From Citrus sinensis (lineage: Eukaryota; Streptophyta; Magnoliopsida; Sapindales; Rutaceae), in the NCBI RefSeq assembly GCF_022201045.2, contig NC_068560.1, forward strand, positions 32,443,501 through 32,507,500: 64,000 nucleotides of DNA, read 5' to 3'. Within the stretch, counting starts at the first letter, position 1, and each line of letters opens with the position of its first letter. The notes beneath the pieces were generated by a model, which worked only from the letters and a program-made list of their open reading frames with translations, did not search any database and was not told where the DNA came from. The translations under genes and the position numbers were made by a program. Shown piece by piece: positions 43,683 through 56,129 of this stretch.

Positions 43683-46581
43683 ACTCTGCCCTGTTTTTTT
43701 TTTTGTTACTATTCAATACTGCGATTAGTGGTGTAATTAATTACCAAACGAGTAGCTATATGAATTGAATTTGTTAGAAATAATTTAGATTCCATTGTTT
43801 GGACTGTGGTGTAATTAATTACCAAATTCCCCTGGTATCAGAGCTTTAACGGCTGCTGTTATGCAAGTGATATAAATACGGTCCAATCCCTTTTTTTTTG
43901 GGGGTACATATAGGATTGTATATTTGGCATTTAGATTCCACCAACTAATCTCAGATTTGAGCTGTGTGAATCATCAGTTGAGACACTAGAGATCAATTGC
44001 ATGTAAATGCAAGAAGCCTAGTTACTATTCTTGTCACATTCATCGATTATGCTACTGAGACTCCAAGACATTGTGGTTATAATTCCTGGGTAGTTTAACA
44101 TAACTAATGATTATGATAGCTTACTTATGGTTAAAATATCTTCATGATTGAATTTACTGATCAATCACATACGAAGTCTGTGGAATATCTGGTCTGGCTA
44201 CTGAGCACATCATTTGTAGACTCTTTAATGCTTTAATGGAACTAAGGTTTGACAAAGTAGATCATCTTCCATTGTCAGTGTCATCTAGGAAGAGTGAAGT
44301 TCTATCAAAGGAGAAGTGATGCCTGATATTACTTTGTTATATATACTTCAAGAAACTTTTGTAACTTAGCGTTTTTATTTTGTGGGGGATGAGAGCGAAA
44401 TACGTGTCACTGACTATCCCATGTGTGTTCTTTTCTTTCAATTTCTGTTTGACTTGCACTCTTCATTCTTTTCTCTCACACAGTTCCTTCTTTTTTCTTG
44501 GATTTCCATATCTCAAAATTGCTATGCAATATGCTCAATATGCATGTTGCTGGAGTTCAATTGTTCAATTGATTGAAACTAGAGCTAGACTAATTCTTTC
44601 TTGATAGTTTCTTATGTTAGACCCATTCTAGATTGTCAGTGAAAGAAGATTGTATGGTAGCTGCAAGCATTCCATGGGCAATTACCATTTATCTTTTTTT
44701 TTATACCATTTTGTTGAACTAGAGGTTCTCTACCTTGCGTTTGATTCTGCCATGGTGAAAAGTTGAAATTGAAAGGCAGGGCAATTCTCTTCATTTCAGT
44801 TTTTTTCCATTTAAAGATCATGATATGCTTGTGCCTTGCAGTAACCAGCTAACTCTTAGATGATTGATTTCTCCTGTATTCTTGATTATTAGACCAAAAG
44901 CATCCTTACAATCCCATTCAGTTTTGATCGATTAATAAGCTTAAGGATGTGTGCTTTAAATTTGTAGCCATGACTTTAGTTCTTCCTTCATGCAGGCCTC
45001 AGCAGAGATTTAGTTTTCAAAGTGTTTGGATGTTTTGCCATAACTTATATAACTAAAAGATTCACCTGCTGTGTCCTCATTTTTCCAATGTTTTATGTTT
45101 CTATCTTTCTTGTGAAAGTATTTGCCCAAAATCAATATTTGAAGCTTGTTAAGATTTTATAGGCATCCAAAAGCACTATTGAGTGTATTATATACTTCTA
45201 GGGGGATGATCATGTGCGCGAAGTCGCATTATAGTGCGTGATGTGTCAAGCTCCCATTGGGGGCTTGTGGGCTCCACAGCTCAGCTCCTCCCAATGGGAG
45301 CTTGACACACACGCAGTTGTACACTAATGGCACTCCTATACTTCTATTGCAGTCTGTATGATTTGTGGAATCTGATGATAGCATTAATTGGTGATGCAGA
45401 AAAGTGGTTGAGCTTCAGCTGGACTTCTTGAACTCTGGTATGTGTGATACTTTGATGGATTAAGAGAGGGCCCTTATGTAGCAGATGCACAGAAAACATA
45501 TTAAACGTTCGATTCCAAGAAAGGAATTAAACACCACATTTCCTACAGTCTGAAGATTGGAATTTATTTCCACTGTACATAGATTTGTGATACTCTCATT
45601 TCTTATTGTTGGCTTAAATAATTTGTACAAGTGTAATTAATTTTTTTTTCATAATAAGGTCTGGAAAGCAGTTCCTTTTGAAGGCCATGAAGAAATTAAA
45701 TGTAATGTTATACTCAGATCTCTGACGGCCGGACATTTGTTGAAGACTTATGAAAGGGTTTTGCTAGCTTATAATCACATGCTTCTTTAGAGTGGCCAAC
45801 TCCAAATTCAGGCGGTCAATTACATTTAGATGCAAATTTTATTTGTAAATGAAACTCCGAGAAGAAGAAGTATAACTTTTTAACATTTTTTATTATTGTA
45901 TAAGATTCATTATTTTGCAGACATCATTCTGAACAATATCCGCAAGAGGTGTTTTATATAGATCTTTCTTTCATTTTAAGGCTCAAAATGACAGGACCCT
46001 AGAGGATCTAAAATCTAAATCTCCGTTATATGTGCTGGACTGGATCCCATTAGCAATGTCAAAGCATCATAATGATATATCCCATTAGGTCTATAATGAT
46101 TTTATTTTCATTTGTTTTTATCCCTTGAAAAAGAGGGCTTTTTTTTTTTAAAAAAAAAATTCCGCTTTAATTTTGGATGTAGACATGTAATGTATCTCTC
46201 TCTTCCCATTACTCGTGTTAGGGATCCTCAGAACATGAAGAGTAATTTAGAATTTGAATGACAGTTTCTGAGTTCGGTATGAAAATGGGTATCATAGGCA
46301 GAAAATTGGTTGAAGTTCCATTTCCCCAACAAACACGCATTAATTAACAAGTATGTTCCAAGTCATTCGTGTAGTGGTGAGCCCTCTTCTGAAAACAAAA
46401 AAAAAAAAAATCAGTTAAAATGCAGAACTTGAAAAGAGTGGCTGGATGATTCCACCGAATGATTACATTTGCCTTTGGTAGCAAAAGAATGTATAAAAAT
46501 ATGCAACATGCTTTTAGCCAAGACTGCAGATGGAAGGAAAAAAATCTCTATTTGGAATACTTAAGCTCGCGAAACAAAAGA
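43683..46581. other. Region downstream of the small membrane protein gene
   Basis: Mostly T-rich sequence without domains. It may contain 3' UTR or alternative 3' exons: acceptor/donor-like pairs frame 45400-45439 and 45921-45948. It also holds the MITE at 45200. The last 150-200 bp belong to the 3' UTR of GrpE on the other strand. Confidence 0.4.
45200..45336. mobile_element. Mutator-like MITE with 9 bp target duplication
   Basis: TATACTTCT occurs exactly at both borders (45191-45199 and 45337-45345). The arms share GTGTCAAGCTCCCATTGGG as an inverted repeat around a GC-rich loop; the outer 45 bp pair imperfectly. Higher in GC than its surroundings. No coding content. Confidence 0.75.
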
Positions 46582-48871
46582 TTATTGATTATCTACACCT
46601 GCAGCTGTTGCAGGTTGCCCAGCAGATTTCTCATTAGCCACGGAGGCTTTCTTTCGACCAGGCCCTACAGAAACTTTTACCCTTGCTGGTCTGATAAGCC
46701 GATCTCCAAGAAGGAACCCACGGCGGGTTTCTTCAATAATAATCCCTTCCTTGAACTCTTCAGATTCCTCTCGTGCAATGGCCTCATGCACCTACAAGGA
46801 ATAAAATTGAAGAAATCAGAAAATGGCTGGGAACAAACTGCAAAGTATGAGTTATAAGCTAATAATGTCTACAAATGCAGACTCCACGATAAATTATCTG
46901 ATAACTGAACCTCTACAAAGAAGAACTTGGAACTATAATGAACCATGAAGCTAATCTGACTTCCTGATTACAAGATCGAAGGGAGCCACCTTTACATTCC
47001 TTCAGGATAAAATCCAAAAAGAAGCAGAGCATGGTGTCATTAAGAACCAAAGGAATTATATAAAACTAATTCCGTAATTTAATGTTTCTACACACAAAGA
47101 GGATAAACAATACCACCCCTCAAATCTAAGGCAAGAAACACTAAACTAAACTAATAAATTGTAAAATTCTACTTTAATTCAACAAGTACAATGCCAGTTT
47201 CATAACTTGTAACTAATAAATTGTCAAATTCCACTTAAACTCAACAAGTATAATGCCCGTTTCGTAACTTGTTTTCTTCTTTAGAACATCCAGTTGGAAA
47301 CAGGTAGACCTACCATAAGATATTTTGTGAATTTGTAGGAGTTGAAAATTCAATGGAGAATGCCAATCAAGAATGTACACAGAACAGAAGTTCTCATGCT
47401 GTAAGATAAGAAATTGTCGTTCTACTGAACCTAAAACCTGAGTAGAACGATCCAACGTTTTGCTAAGCAGATATTCGAGCCTTTTTTTCTCAAATTTTTC
47501 ACTCAAGATGTCAGATAACCTCCATATCAAATTCATCCCCTGATTTCAAGACAGATGTATTTTCCGCATCACAACTATTTTATCCTTCCATGACATTAAC
47601 CAAAAAGATGGCACAGGCTCCAGCCATTTTGCATAAGATTGTTTAACATAAGCAAAAAAAGAGATTATGAAAAAATGAAATATAGATAATCTTTTGAACT
47701 TCCATAAATTATTCCAATCCTTGTATATTATAAGGGGAAAACTGCTTGCAAAAAAATTTCACGCAGCGTGGACGCAGTAGCAGATTAAAAGAATAAGAAA
47801 TGCAAACAGAAGTAGTCTCCAAGGTTCACTCACCGCGGGATCAAAAGGTTTTCCCACAGTTGGCACTACAGCTACTTGCATGCTCCTCATGATCTCCACA
47901 AATTGCTTATATATACCTTGATAACTTGTATCTATCTTTTTCTCCTTTTCTGTCTCTGGTTTGATTTGCAGTCTCGCTCTCTCAAAACTGTCCACCAAAA
48001 GCAAAAGTCTCTCAATCACTTCGCCCTGGGCATCAGACCTTACAGCCAGCCTCTCCTTCTCCGATCTCTTCCTAGAATTTTCAAAATCTGCTTGCAAGCG
48101 GATGCATTTCTCCTTCCCAGAGGTTATCTCCGCTGATAGTGAGGAAACTTTCTGTAACAATTCATTCTTCTCATATTGTACTATAAAAATTCGAGCTTCG
48201 ATATCAGATACAGCCTTTTCATCTCCATTAGACACAGCCTCCTTGTAGGCTTCAATCAATGTCTTCAGATTCAACAGATGTTTCTGATCTGCTTCACTTC
48301 CAGAGGCTTGTTCACCATCATGGAAACCCTCCTTGTTATTTATCTAACAAGAAAAGCCAAGAGTACAAATCATCTAAAGAAAACTGGGAATGAAAAAATG
48401 AAACCGAATAGTTTCTCATTGTTTACTTTACAAGACACTTTGCACGACATTAAAACAATAGCATGGAAACATATCAAACTCCAATTAAAGCAACAAAAAC
48501 AATTAAATATGTAACAACATGAATGATTAAATATGTAGCCTAGAAGAAGAAGAAGTAATACATGATAACAACTGAACGATGAGTTATAAAATCCATAAGG
48601 TACGTTACATAATCTTAGACGAGGCAATTTAACCATAAAGTTTGCATTAAACTTCAGTATTTCCAAACATTTGATAAAAAGAAAAGCGTACAGCGAAGAA
48701 AGACTTGAAGCCAGGCGCTGTATTGTTGTGAAGGGGAAGTTCTAGGTTTAAGAGAGGAGGTCTCCGATTGAAAGAGTGAAGGGCTAGGGTTTTTCTGTGT
48801 CTATACAGAGAAGCAGAAGAAGAAAGGCGCGGAGAAGCTAAGAAGGAGTGGTTTGAGAGCGCAACAGCCAT
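46582..48871 (-). CDS. Chloroplast GrpE-type nucleotide exchange factor
   Basis: Three exons, 48871-48692, 48343-47834 and 46791-46582, all phase 0, give 299 residues. GrpE releases ADP from Hsp70 so that the chaperone can cycle. The first 60 residues (MAVALSNHSFLASPRLSSSA...) are Ser/Arg rich and acid-poor, a typical plastid transit peptide in its own exon. A long coiled coil follows (KNELLQKVSSLSAEITSGKE). The GrpE core is LQADFENSRKRSEKERLAV, ending in VPTVGKPFDPA at the exon border and VHEAIAREESEEFKEG then GFLLGDRLIRPARVKVSVG in the last exon. All family landmarks are present. It would serve plastid Hsp70, the class of partner also expected for the J protein at 13.7 kb. Confidence 0.95.
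47149..47272. repeat. 62 bp tandem duplication in GrpE intron 2
   Basis: Two adjacent 62 bp copies, each from AACTAATAAATTGT or its near match to TAACTTGT, with about eight differences. Confidence 0.85.
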
Positions 48872-51077
48872 TCGATTGACTTCAGACTGATTGATAATTG
48901 ATTAACGCCTACTCTTTTAGTGAAGAGCTGTTTTCTCTTCCTCAATTTAGCTTTTATTATGTTTTCAATATTCACACCAAAGGGTTTTCGCTTCCCAGCT
49001 GGGTGCTGCCTTCCCCGTCCCCTGTCGCCCCTCCGTTATTATCATGTTCTAGATTTATCCGGACTTTCGGATACGAGTTGATAATTTATTTTCTTTTTTC
49101 TTTTTTCTTTTTTCTTTTTTGTTGGGGTTGGTGGGAAATAATATTTAGCAATGCCGTTATTTATTTGCTCATTTAGTTTATTTGAAAATAAATAAATAAA
49201 CAACATGGTTTCAGCAAAAGTTAAAAATTAAAAACATAGTCATACATCTGCAGCACTTTCTCAAAAGTTTCAAGCCAACTGATAGTACAAATTTGTCCAC
49301 TTGAAAGGATTTTATGAGATTGATTCAGAAAAAGAAAAAAAAAAAAAGGTGAATTTCACTTCTACCGGAGATTCAATTCGTTATCTGAAGTTGAAACTTA
49401 AGCCTGATAGTCACATTTGCATTCATCCAGTAGATCTCATAGTTATGGCTGTATACAGTATTCAGAAGATCCCGGTTTTGAAGGGAGGAATGGGATATCT
49501 TACAACACAGGAGTTTCTATTTTTTCTCTGGAGTGCTCAAAAGCAACTCAGTTCAATTGCCTTCTCATCATATTTTTGTTTTTGTTTTTTTTTTGTTTTT
49601 TTTAAATCAGTACGCTTACATTTATTATCAAGAAGTTAAAAGCAGTAACAATTCCTTTCAGCTTAAACCAAATCATCCATTCAAATAGCGTCATATAAAA
49701 TCAAAAGGCATCTAGTTGGAATACCGTTGTCCTGTATTTACACATCTTTCTGATTTGCCTGGAGGTAAGGAGGAAAACTTGGGCATAATATAGTAAAAAG
49801 CATTTTGCACATCCTCTTTCACTACACATATTTGATGTTCCTAAGCAAGCATTCTGCTTCTGACCAGAAAAAAATACTTTCTTTTCTTTTCTGGCCACAG
49901 ATTGTGCTGCGGAAAACCAGAGTTATTTCTAGAAACAAACTCAACCAAGTTTCCTGAAACAAAACAAAACCAAAACTATAATTCCACAGCAATATGAAAT
50001 TCCCACACCAACATATAGTACTTGATTTAACTGGTATAACTAAGTCTACGATAGCTCCAAGTTTTCATCATAACCACCTAAACAAACTAGCATACACAAA
50101 CTAGTACTGACAAAGCCCACCAAGTCATCTTCCTGCTCCCACCTGCCAGAGTACCTACAAAAAAAAAAAAAATCAATAGAGAATGTCATAATGCAGCAGT
50201 AATGAAAGCATAAAAAACACAATAAGAGTACAATAAATAAATTTCCTCATCAGGGTTGACAAGGAAATAAATAGTATTTAGCCAATTAATATTTCTAGCT
50301 TCCAAATTTATTAGCACTCATTCAGATCCATGGATGAGAAGAGGTCAAAACCAATGACCTAAAATTATTAAAATTCCCAAATGCGTTACAACCATGCGCA
50401 AGATTGACTACAACCAATCAATTTAAGGTTTTCTAAGAACCAGCCAACCTTTTTTTAGTTTTCAACAGCACCACCTCGTCAACATAACAAATTTGATGAG
50501 AGTATTTGACCTAATAGCAAATTTGATGAGTATTTGACCTAATAACAAATTTGATGAGTATTTGACCTAATAACCCTAGCAAACATTCCAGATTTATCTT
50601 CTACTACAACATGAAATGCAGAGTAGTAATTAACGAAGGGAAAATACAATTTTGAAGAATTAAGTAAGGCTTCTGTTATTCAACAATTCATATGTTCCAC
50701 GTAAGAGAATGCAAAAAGCAATTAAGGAAGATTTCTGTTGTCTTCCTTTCTATATCCAGCAAATTCAGACATTAAAAAGAGAAGTTACAGTTATTAATAA
50801 TTAAATAACCCCAAAAGCTAACAGAAGAACAGTTCACTCAAAGTTATACCACAGGACTACTGGCTTTCTTGTACTCCAAAAAACAAAGAAATGCCTTAAT
50901 ATAACATGCATCATAGGTTAATATACATATAACAGCATCATCAAACGGAACTAACTAAAATTTGACAGTAATAAGCATCAACAGAATTTTTCATTATTCA
51001 TCAACCTGGAAGAGTCAATTCATAGAAAAGCATACCTGCACAGGAACATATCTGCATTTCATTGCACAATTATTTTT
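48872..51077. other. GrpE promoter side and ARF17 3' region
   Basis: The left part is the GrpE upstream region, with T-rich sequence near 49088-49120. The right part is downstream of the ARF stop. On the minus strand a donor-like site (CAG|GTATGC near 51036) and an acceptor after a T run (TTTTTGTAG|GTACTC near 50158) suggest a 3' UTR intron of about 880 bp, with the final UTR exon ending near 49.7 kb. No other protein gene is seen. Confidence 0.45.
50483..50568. repeat. 28 bp tandem repeat, three units
   Basis: Units AATA(A/G)CAAATTTGATGAG then TATTTGACCT; the first unit has two extra bases. Lies in the likely 3' UTR intron of the ARF gene. Confidence 0.9.
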
Positions 51078-54000
51078 TCATAAAGAGCAAGCTTCAGCAA
51101 CTACTTCATCTTCAACTTCTGAGCCACGACCTTGGATACCAAACCTGTTGAGCAGTTCTGTGTAAGTCAAGGACAAATCCAATGGCAAATTCACATCTTC
51201 CCTTTCACTGAACCCTTTACTACCATCATCATGCGGGCAAACAACATCACCAAAACCACTTTCAACAGGCTGCTTCATATGTATGATCTTACCAAACAAC
51301 TGAATTGACCTAACACCAACTTTTGTCGAGTTACAGCCCTGGTTCCCACCAAGTTCAGTGCCAAAGGAATGCACACTACTGTGGCTATCGGGTGATAAGT
51401 TGTCAGACTGTGAACTGCCAATGTTCAGCTCAGTGGACACACGTCTCAACTTTGGCACCATGTTGTTGCCAAAGATACCATCAGAGGACATCTGATGATT
51501 ATTCTCGCTTATGAAGTTTGATAAACTAAATAAGCTATAAGGATTTTGCCTGGCTCCCTGCATGCCAGCAGGAAAAGTATTATAATTCAACAATGAAGGG
51601 TTCAGGCACCCCACTGTTGAATTACCTAAACCGTTCACTGGAAAGAAGATTTCCTCTTCTACATCAGTCATTGATCCATAATTCGGAGAAAATTTCAGTC
51701 TCTTTGCCGGAGGGAATGCGGTATGAAGTGGTTGTGTGGGAGAAACAAATTCAATTTGCCAGGGACTTACTCTCTTTGCATTCTGCAGAATTTCAGGTTC
51801 ATCCCAAGTAACCTGTGACATAAAACTTCAAAATCTTAAATTGTCCAAAAGGTAAATGGATGAAAATATTTTGAAGGTTACAGAATAAAGTTTAGTTCCT
51901 CTGTTTTGTCATCACCACACAGAATCAAACTGTCATAAAATCTACTGTTCTAATTTTTATGAGAAAAAGGAAAAAGCAAGCATGGATAAAAATGAACTGC
52001 TTCTTAGAAATAACATACTGTTATCCTAGAAAATAAAAACTTTTTCATTTTCAAGTTTCATCAATTTCAACTATTTTAGGAAAGTGCAAAACATAGGCCT
52101 CATATATACAAGTAGTAGAAAGTGCATAAAAGCTTTAGAATATCATTTTCAGGCACAGTTCAATGACATTATCTAAGCATACACTTACAGAAACAAGGGA
52201 GATAAACTGTATGCACTTGGGGTCCAAACTTCTAATACCAGTTGCAATTAGACACGCCATTAGTCATAACCTACAAGCTCTTTGACGATCTGACTTCACG
52301 ATGACCTAAATTTAGCACAAAATTTTGTTGTCCAAATATTAAATACTCTATTTATGTTGTGAATCTTTCTAAGGGATTGACAACAATAGTCCATGCACAA
52401 TATTGCTGCAGTATCAAATACGGTGCAATACTCCATACAAAACATGAAACTATATTGTATAAAATGATAACCTCATAATGAACCCATGAACAGATACAAA
52501 AGCTATACAACTCTCAGGAGTTTATTCAGACTATTGGTTCCACCAAATTACCAAAAGAAAATGTACAATATTAAGAACTATTATTTTACCATGCTTATTA
52601 ATTGCCTCTAACTTGTAAACAGAGATATCAAACAACATTGTCAGAGGCAAGGTTAAGGATCTCGCAAACAAACTGCTTTTTGGAATGAAATTCACTTCGA
52701 TGGCCTTAAATTAGGCAGTCTACTCATTTGAAGATTAAATTTGTACAAAATCTTGATTCTCTCCCATTTTGGGGACAATAGAGCATATTGGCTTCACTTT
52801 CTGCACATTATTTGGTTCTTTTATATGTAGATCATTCTTTTCAATATATTTTGATTATAAGTTGACTCTGTGCACAGATTTGCTACAGAAGCACCTTGGG
52901 ATCATGGGATCCAGCACTTTAAAAGTACAAGTCAATCGTGAATCAGATAAGCTGCATTTGGTAGTATTTTCGTAGAAACTGCTGTCAAAGATATTGACCT
53001 TCAGCATGTTATGAAACATCTATTAAGCACTTATAGACTCACTTTCACATATTTCAGTGAAAACTCTGCAAAATTGACAGAAAAGCCCTTACAACAATTT
53101 GAAATCACTTTTAAGAAAGCCAAGTGCTCACTAAAACACACTACTGACTCCCTAAAATCAGGCTTCACTTCTAACACAGAAAACAAAGCCGCTAAATTTG
53201 CTCATATCACAACAAAGACACAAAACCAGAATAGATACAGATAATCACAAAAAAACAAACATTCTATTGTACCTCAAGCATGCCCCATGGAGAACCACAC
53301 CACGGTCCCCTATCTGGCATAGAAGCAGCTGTAACTGTGCCCTGAATCCACGTCATTCTGGATGAATCCTCCGTCTCCACTACCATTTTAACTCTCATCC
53401 CAGCTGTCCAAAAAACTCTCATCGCAGAATCAACCACCTCAGCCCTAACTATAAAATCCGCCCACCCTGCCCTGGGATAATACACCACCTCGAATGGCAA
53501 TCCCAGCACCGCCCTTTCCACAGCCACCGCCACTGCCTCTGCTTTCATACCAGTCTGCTCCCGCCACCTAGCTCCAGCACTATCTCCATTGTTTCCGTAC
53601 CTCACGGATCGCCTGAGTCCGATGTACATTTTGCCCCTTGAGTCCCGCATGAAAACGACAGAATCTCCAGCGATTAGCTTCTTCCGGTTCACGAACTTGC
53701 TCCAGCCGGTAGTTAACAAGTGTCGCCTCGGCGTCCCCCGATAAATGTGGCGAAACTCCCAAACGGCGCCGTGAATGTCGGTGACGGATATGTTTTGGAC
53801 AGGAGGATCAACTTGGTAGTTGAGTGGCGGGAAAATCGAATCGGCGCAGAACCTCGGGACGGAAAATCCCCCACCGTTATTCGCATCCGACGGCGTCAGA
53901 ATCTTAGCAAAAGCCACAACGTTGTTCTCCTCAACGTTGCCAATGCTGAGGCCTCGTGGCTGCTGTTCCTGTTGCTGTTCGAGGAAGTTTCTAGAAGGTT

Positions 54001-54274
54001 CGAGAGCGGTTATTGGATTAAGAACGACTTTGGCGAAGACTTGGTCGGTTACAGGGTCGGCGAGGAACTCGACGTGAGTGATGAGGCAAGGGATGAAAGG
54101 TTTCGTGACGGAGAGGGTAATAGAAGGACAGGATTGCTCCACGTGCCCCTGAGGGAAGTAGTATACCCTAGAATTGACGGAGGGAATTTGGACGGAGGAG
54201 CCCGCACAAGCGCGCCAGATGCGGGGGTCCACGGCGCGTGGCTCGGCGGGAGAGTACGGCTGCTGAGACGGCAT
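51078..54274 (-). CDS. ARF17: Auxin response factor, ARF17-type (B3 + ARF domain, no PB1)
   Basis: Two exons, 54274-53273 and 51812-51078, in phase 0 (GMLE|VTWDEPE), encode 578 residues, close to Arabidopsis ARF17 (585). N-terminal dimerisation region: DPRIWRACAGSSVQIPSVNS and VYYFPQGHVEQS. B3 DNA-binding domain: about residues 121-222 (FAKILTPSDANNGGGFSVPR to GDSVVFMRDSRGKMYIGLRR). The ARF ancillary domain runs to the junction. The middle region is Ser/Asn rich. There is no C-terminal PB1 domain, as in ARF17, so it should not bind Aux/IAA partners and is expected to repress. It binds TGTCTC-type auxin elements in the nucleus. A miR160 site lies in exon 2. The 1460 bp intron holds no gene. 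Confidence 0.95.
51547..51567 (-). promoter_or_regulatory. miR160 target site in the ARF17-type mRNA
   Basis: The plus strand here equals the miR160 sequence TGCCTGGCTCCCTG(T)ATGCCA except C for T at the 15th base, so the mRNA pairs with miR160 over 21 nt with one G-U pair. It codes for AGMQGARQ, the conserved site in ARF10/16/17. Cleavage is expected between positions 10 and 11 of the guide, near 51556/51557. Confidence 0.93.
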
Positions 54275-56129
54275 TTCTTAGGGTTTCGTTGGAAGCGCTA
54301 CACTCTCTGGAGAGTGTTTTTTTTTTCTCAAAGGGATATTTTTTTTTTGGGTTATCGCGACATTGCTTCTCTCTCTCTCTCGCTGAGACTTGCTTGCTGT
54401 ATGAGTATAGTTTATAGTGTGGGCGCGAGTGTCTGATGAGGGGTAGAGAGAGAGGGAGAGACGTATTGGGGTCGAAGAATAGAGGAGTGAGCCGGTGCTA
54501 CTATTTTATTTTGTTTTCAAATGCTTCCTTTTAATTGGTCGTTTCAAATTACAGTTTTAGCCACGACAAATCAGTGAATCCATCCGTGGGCCCCTACCAG
54601 CCAGCTCCACCCAACACCCTCTTGCTCTGACATCATCATCACGAGAGCCCGTGACGCTCACTCGTTTTCTAGGTGGCAAACACGAGGAGGAGGCTTTGTC
54701 TTTGATTATTAGGCGTAATCAATTAAACTAAACTAATTATGTGGGTCTTGGTAATTAGTATTGTGCCAGTTTTGAGAAATGTAAAGGGTTATTTTGCATA
54801 GAAAATCTAACACCTCTTGAACGGCTACTCTGCAGTACTATTTACAATATTCTGTCTTAAAATATTAATTTCAATTAGTGTATTTCATTACATGTATTAT
54901 TAATGTAAAACGAGACGATAATGATATTCATTATCAATGTAGGCGAGTGAATCTCGTTTTAATGTTTTCTATTTAGGGACTAAATGAGACTGAAATCGAT
55001 ACGATTCGAATGATACCAAAGTTGTTTTCAACGCATACCGAAATACGGTTTAAGAACAACGTTTTTTTTTTATTTTCCCTTTTTGTGGGGGAGGAGATGA
55101 TTCTCGCCGACCTGTGATGTTGATCTATTTACTGTTAAGAGGAATGAATGTATCTTCGAATCCCTAAGACGCCCTTGTACGATATTGAAATAATGGTTGG
55201 CTGAGTCCGAGTCCGGTCCAGAAATTATTCAGATGGTGGTAATTGATAAGACTGATGATTGATGAACAAATCAGGTGTTGAGGTATTAAAGGTCAGACAG
55301 TGAGAGGTGTCGGTTGACTGTCTGATGGAGACAGACAGAGGGACAAAACGGGAAAATGTTATTTTATTAGCTTTGAATTCCGTAACAGCAAATAGCATGG
55401 GGCGTAGGACCAGATTTTGATGTCTCATGCTGTGTGCAGACCACTGACCGCCAGTACACGACCTCGTTTTATGCTTGTTTGGTTATTCCGTTGGGTCATC
55501 AACAGTTTCCTGCAATGCGCAATGGGAAGAAAAGAGTAAAACAATTTGCCTAAGTTCGTGCCTGGTGCGACAGAGAGACAAAGCATCCATTAAATCGCAT
55601 TTCGTTTTAGCTACTCTCAGAAAGCTTTCAGATCCTTTTGCTAACCCAGTTTTGAAAGATGGCATTATATTAGAAAATAGGCAAATGCTATGTTACAATT
55701 AATGTAACATACACACTCAACAACAACCACACAAATTGTGTGGGTCCATCATTTGTGTGGTTGTTGTTGAGTGTGTATGTTACATTAATTGTAACATAGG
55801 GGCTCCCTAGAAAATATATTATAATGAACAAATTGAACGGAAACACCCACAATATTACAACATCATGTCCGTAATGGAACTGACACAGACTCAGCTGACC
55901 ACACCCAATAAGCTGATACACAATATCAATGAAATTACATCGGGAACAGAGACGGCAGCTCTAAGTTACTATTTTATTCTAAACAGGACAGATTTTACCA
56001 CTAATAACTACTGACATGACATCTCCATTAAACCAGTAACAACAGACCACAAAGGCTAAGGTTTTATTATAGGACCACTATTAGTATAGTAAATAGCAAA
56101 TACTTATGAACCAGTGTGTATTTCACCGA
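54275..56129. other. ARF promoter side and eIF5 3' region
   Basis: CT/GA-rich leader sequence of the ARF gene up to about 54380, with TATAAACT on the minus strand at 54409-54416. Then spacer with small inverted repeats: AAAACGAGA/TCTCGTTTT arms near 54907-54961 and TCAGACAGT/ACTGTCTGA near 55292-55324. The palindromic MITE at 55680 follows, then the likely 3' UTR of eIF5. Confidence 0.5.
55680..55807. mobile_element. Mutator-like MITE, near-perfect palindrome
   Basis: 128 bp flanked by TAGAAAATA on both sides (55671-55679 and 55808-55816), a 9 bp target duplication. Arms of about 55 bp, running inward through CTATGTTACAATTAATGTAA, CATACACACTCAACAACAAC and CACACAAAT, are nearly identical; only the outer 10 bp differ. 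A transcript would fold into one long hairpin. The near identity of the arms suggests a young insertion. Confidence 0.85.

Noticed and set aside
52769-53244. Plus-strand frames of 68 and 77 codons
   Set aside because: They lie wholly inside the ARF17-type intron on the opposite strand and show no family features.
53720-54436. 238-codon plus-strand frame
   Set aside because: It is the antisense shadow of the B3-domain exon of the ARF gene; GC-rich coding sequence commonly leaves such open frames.
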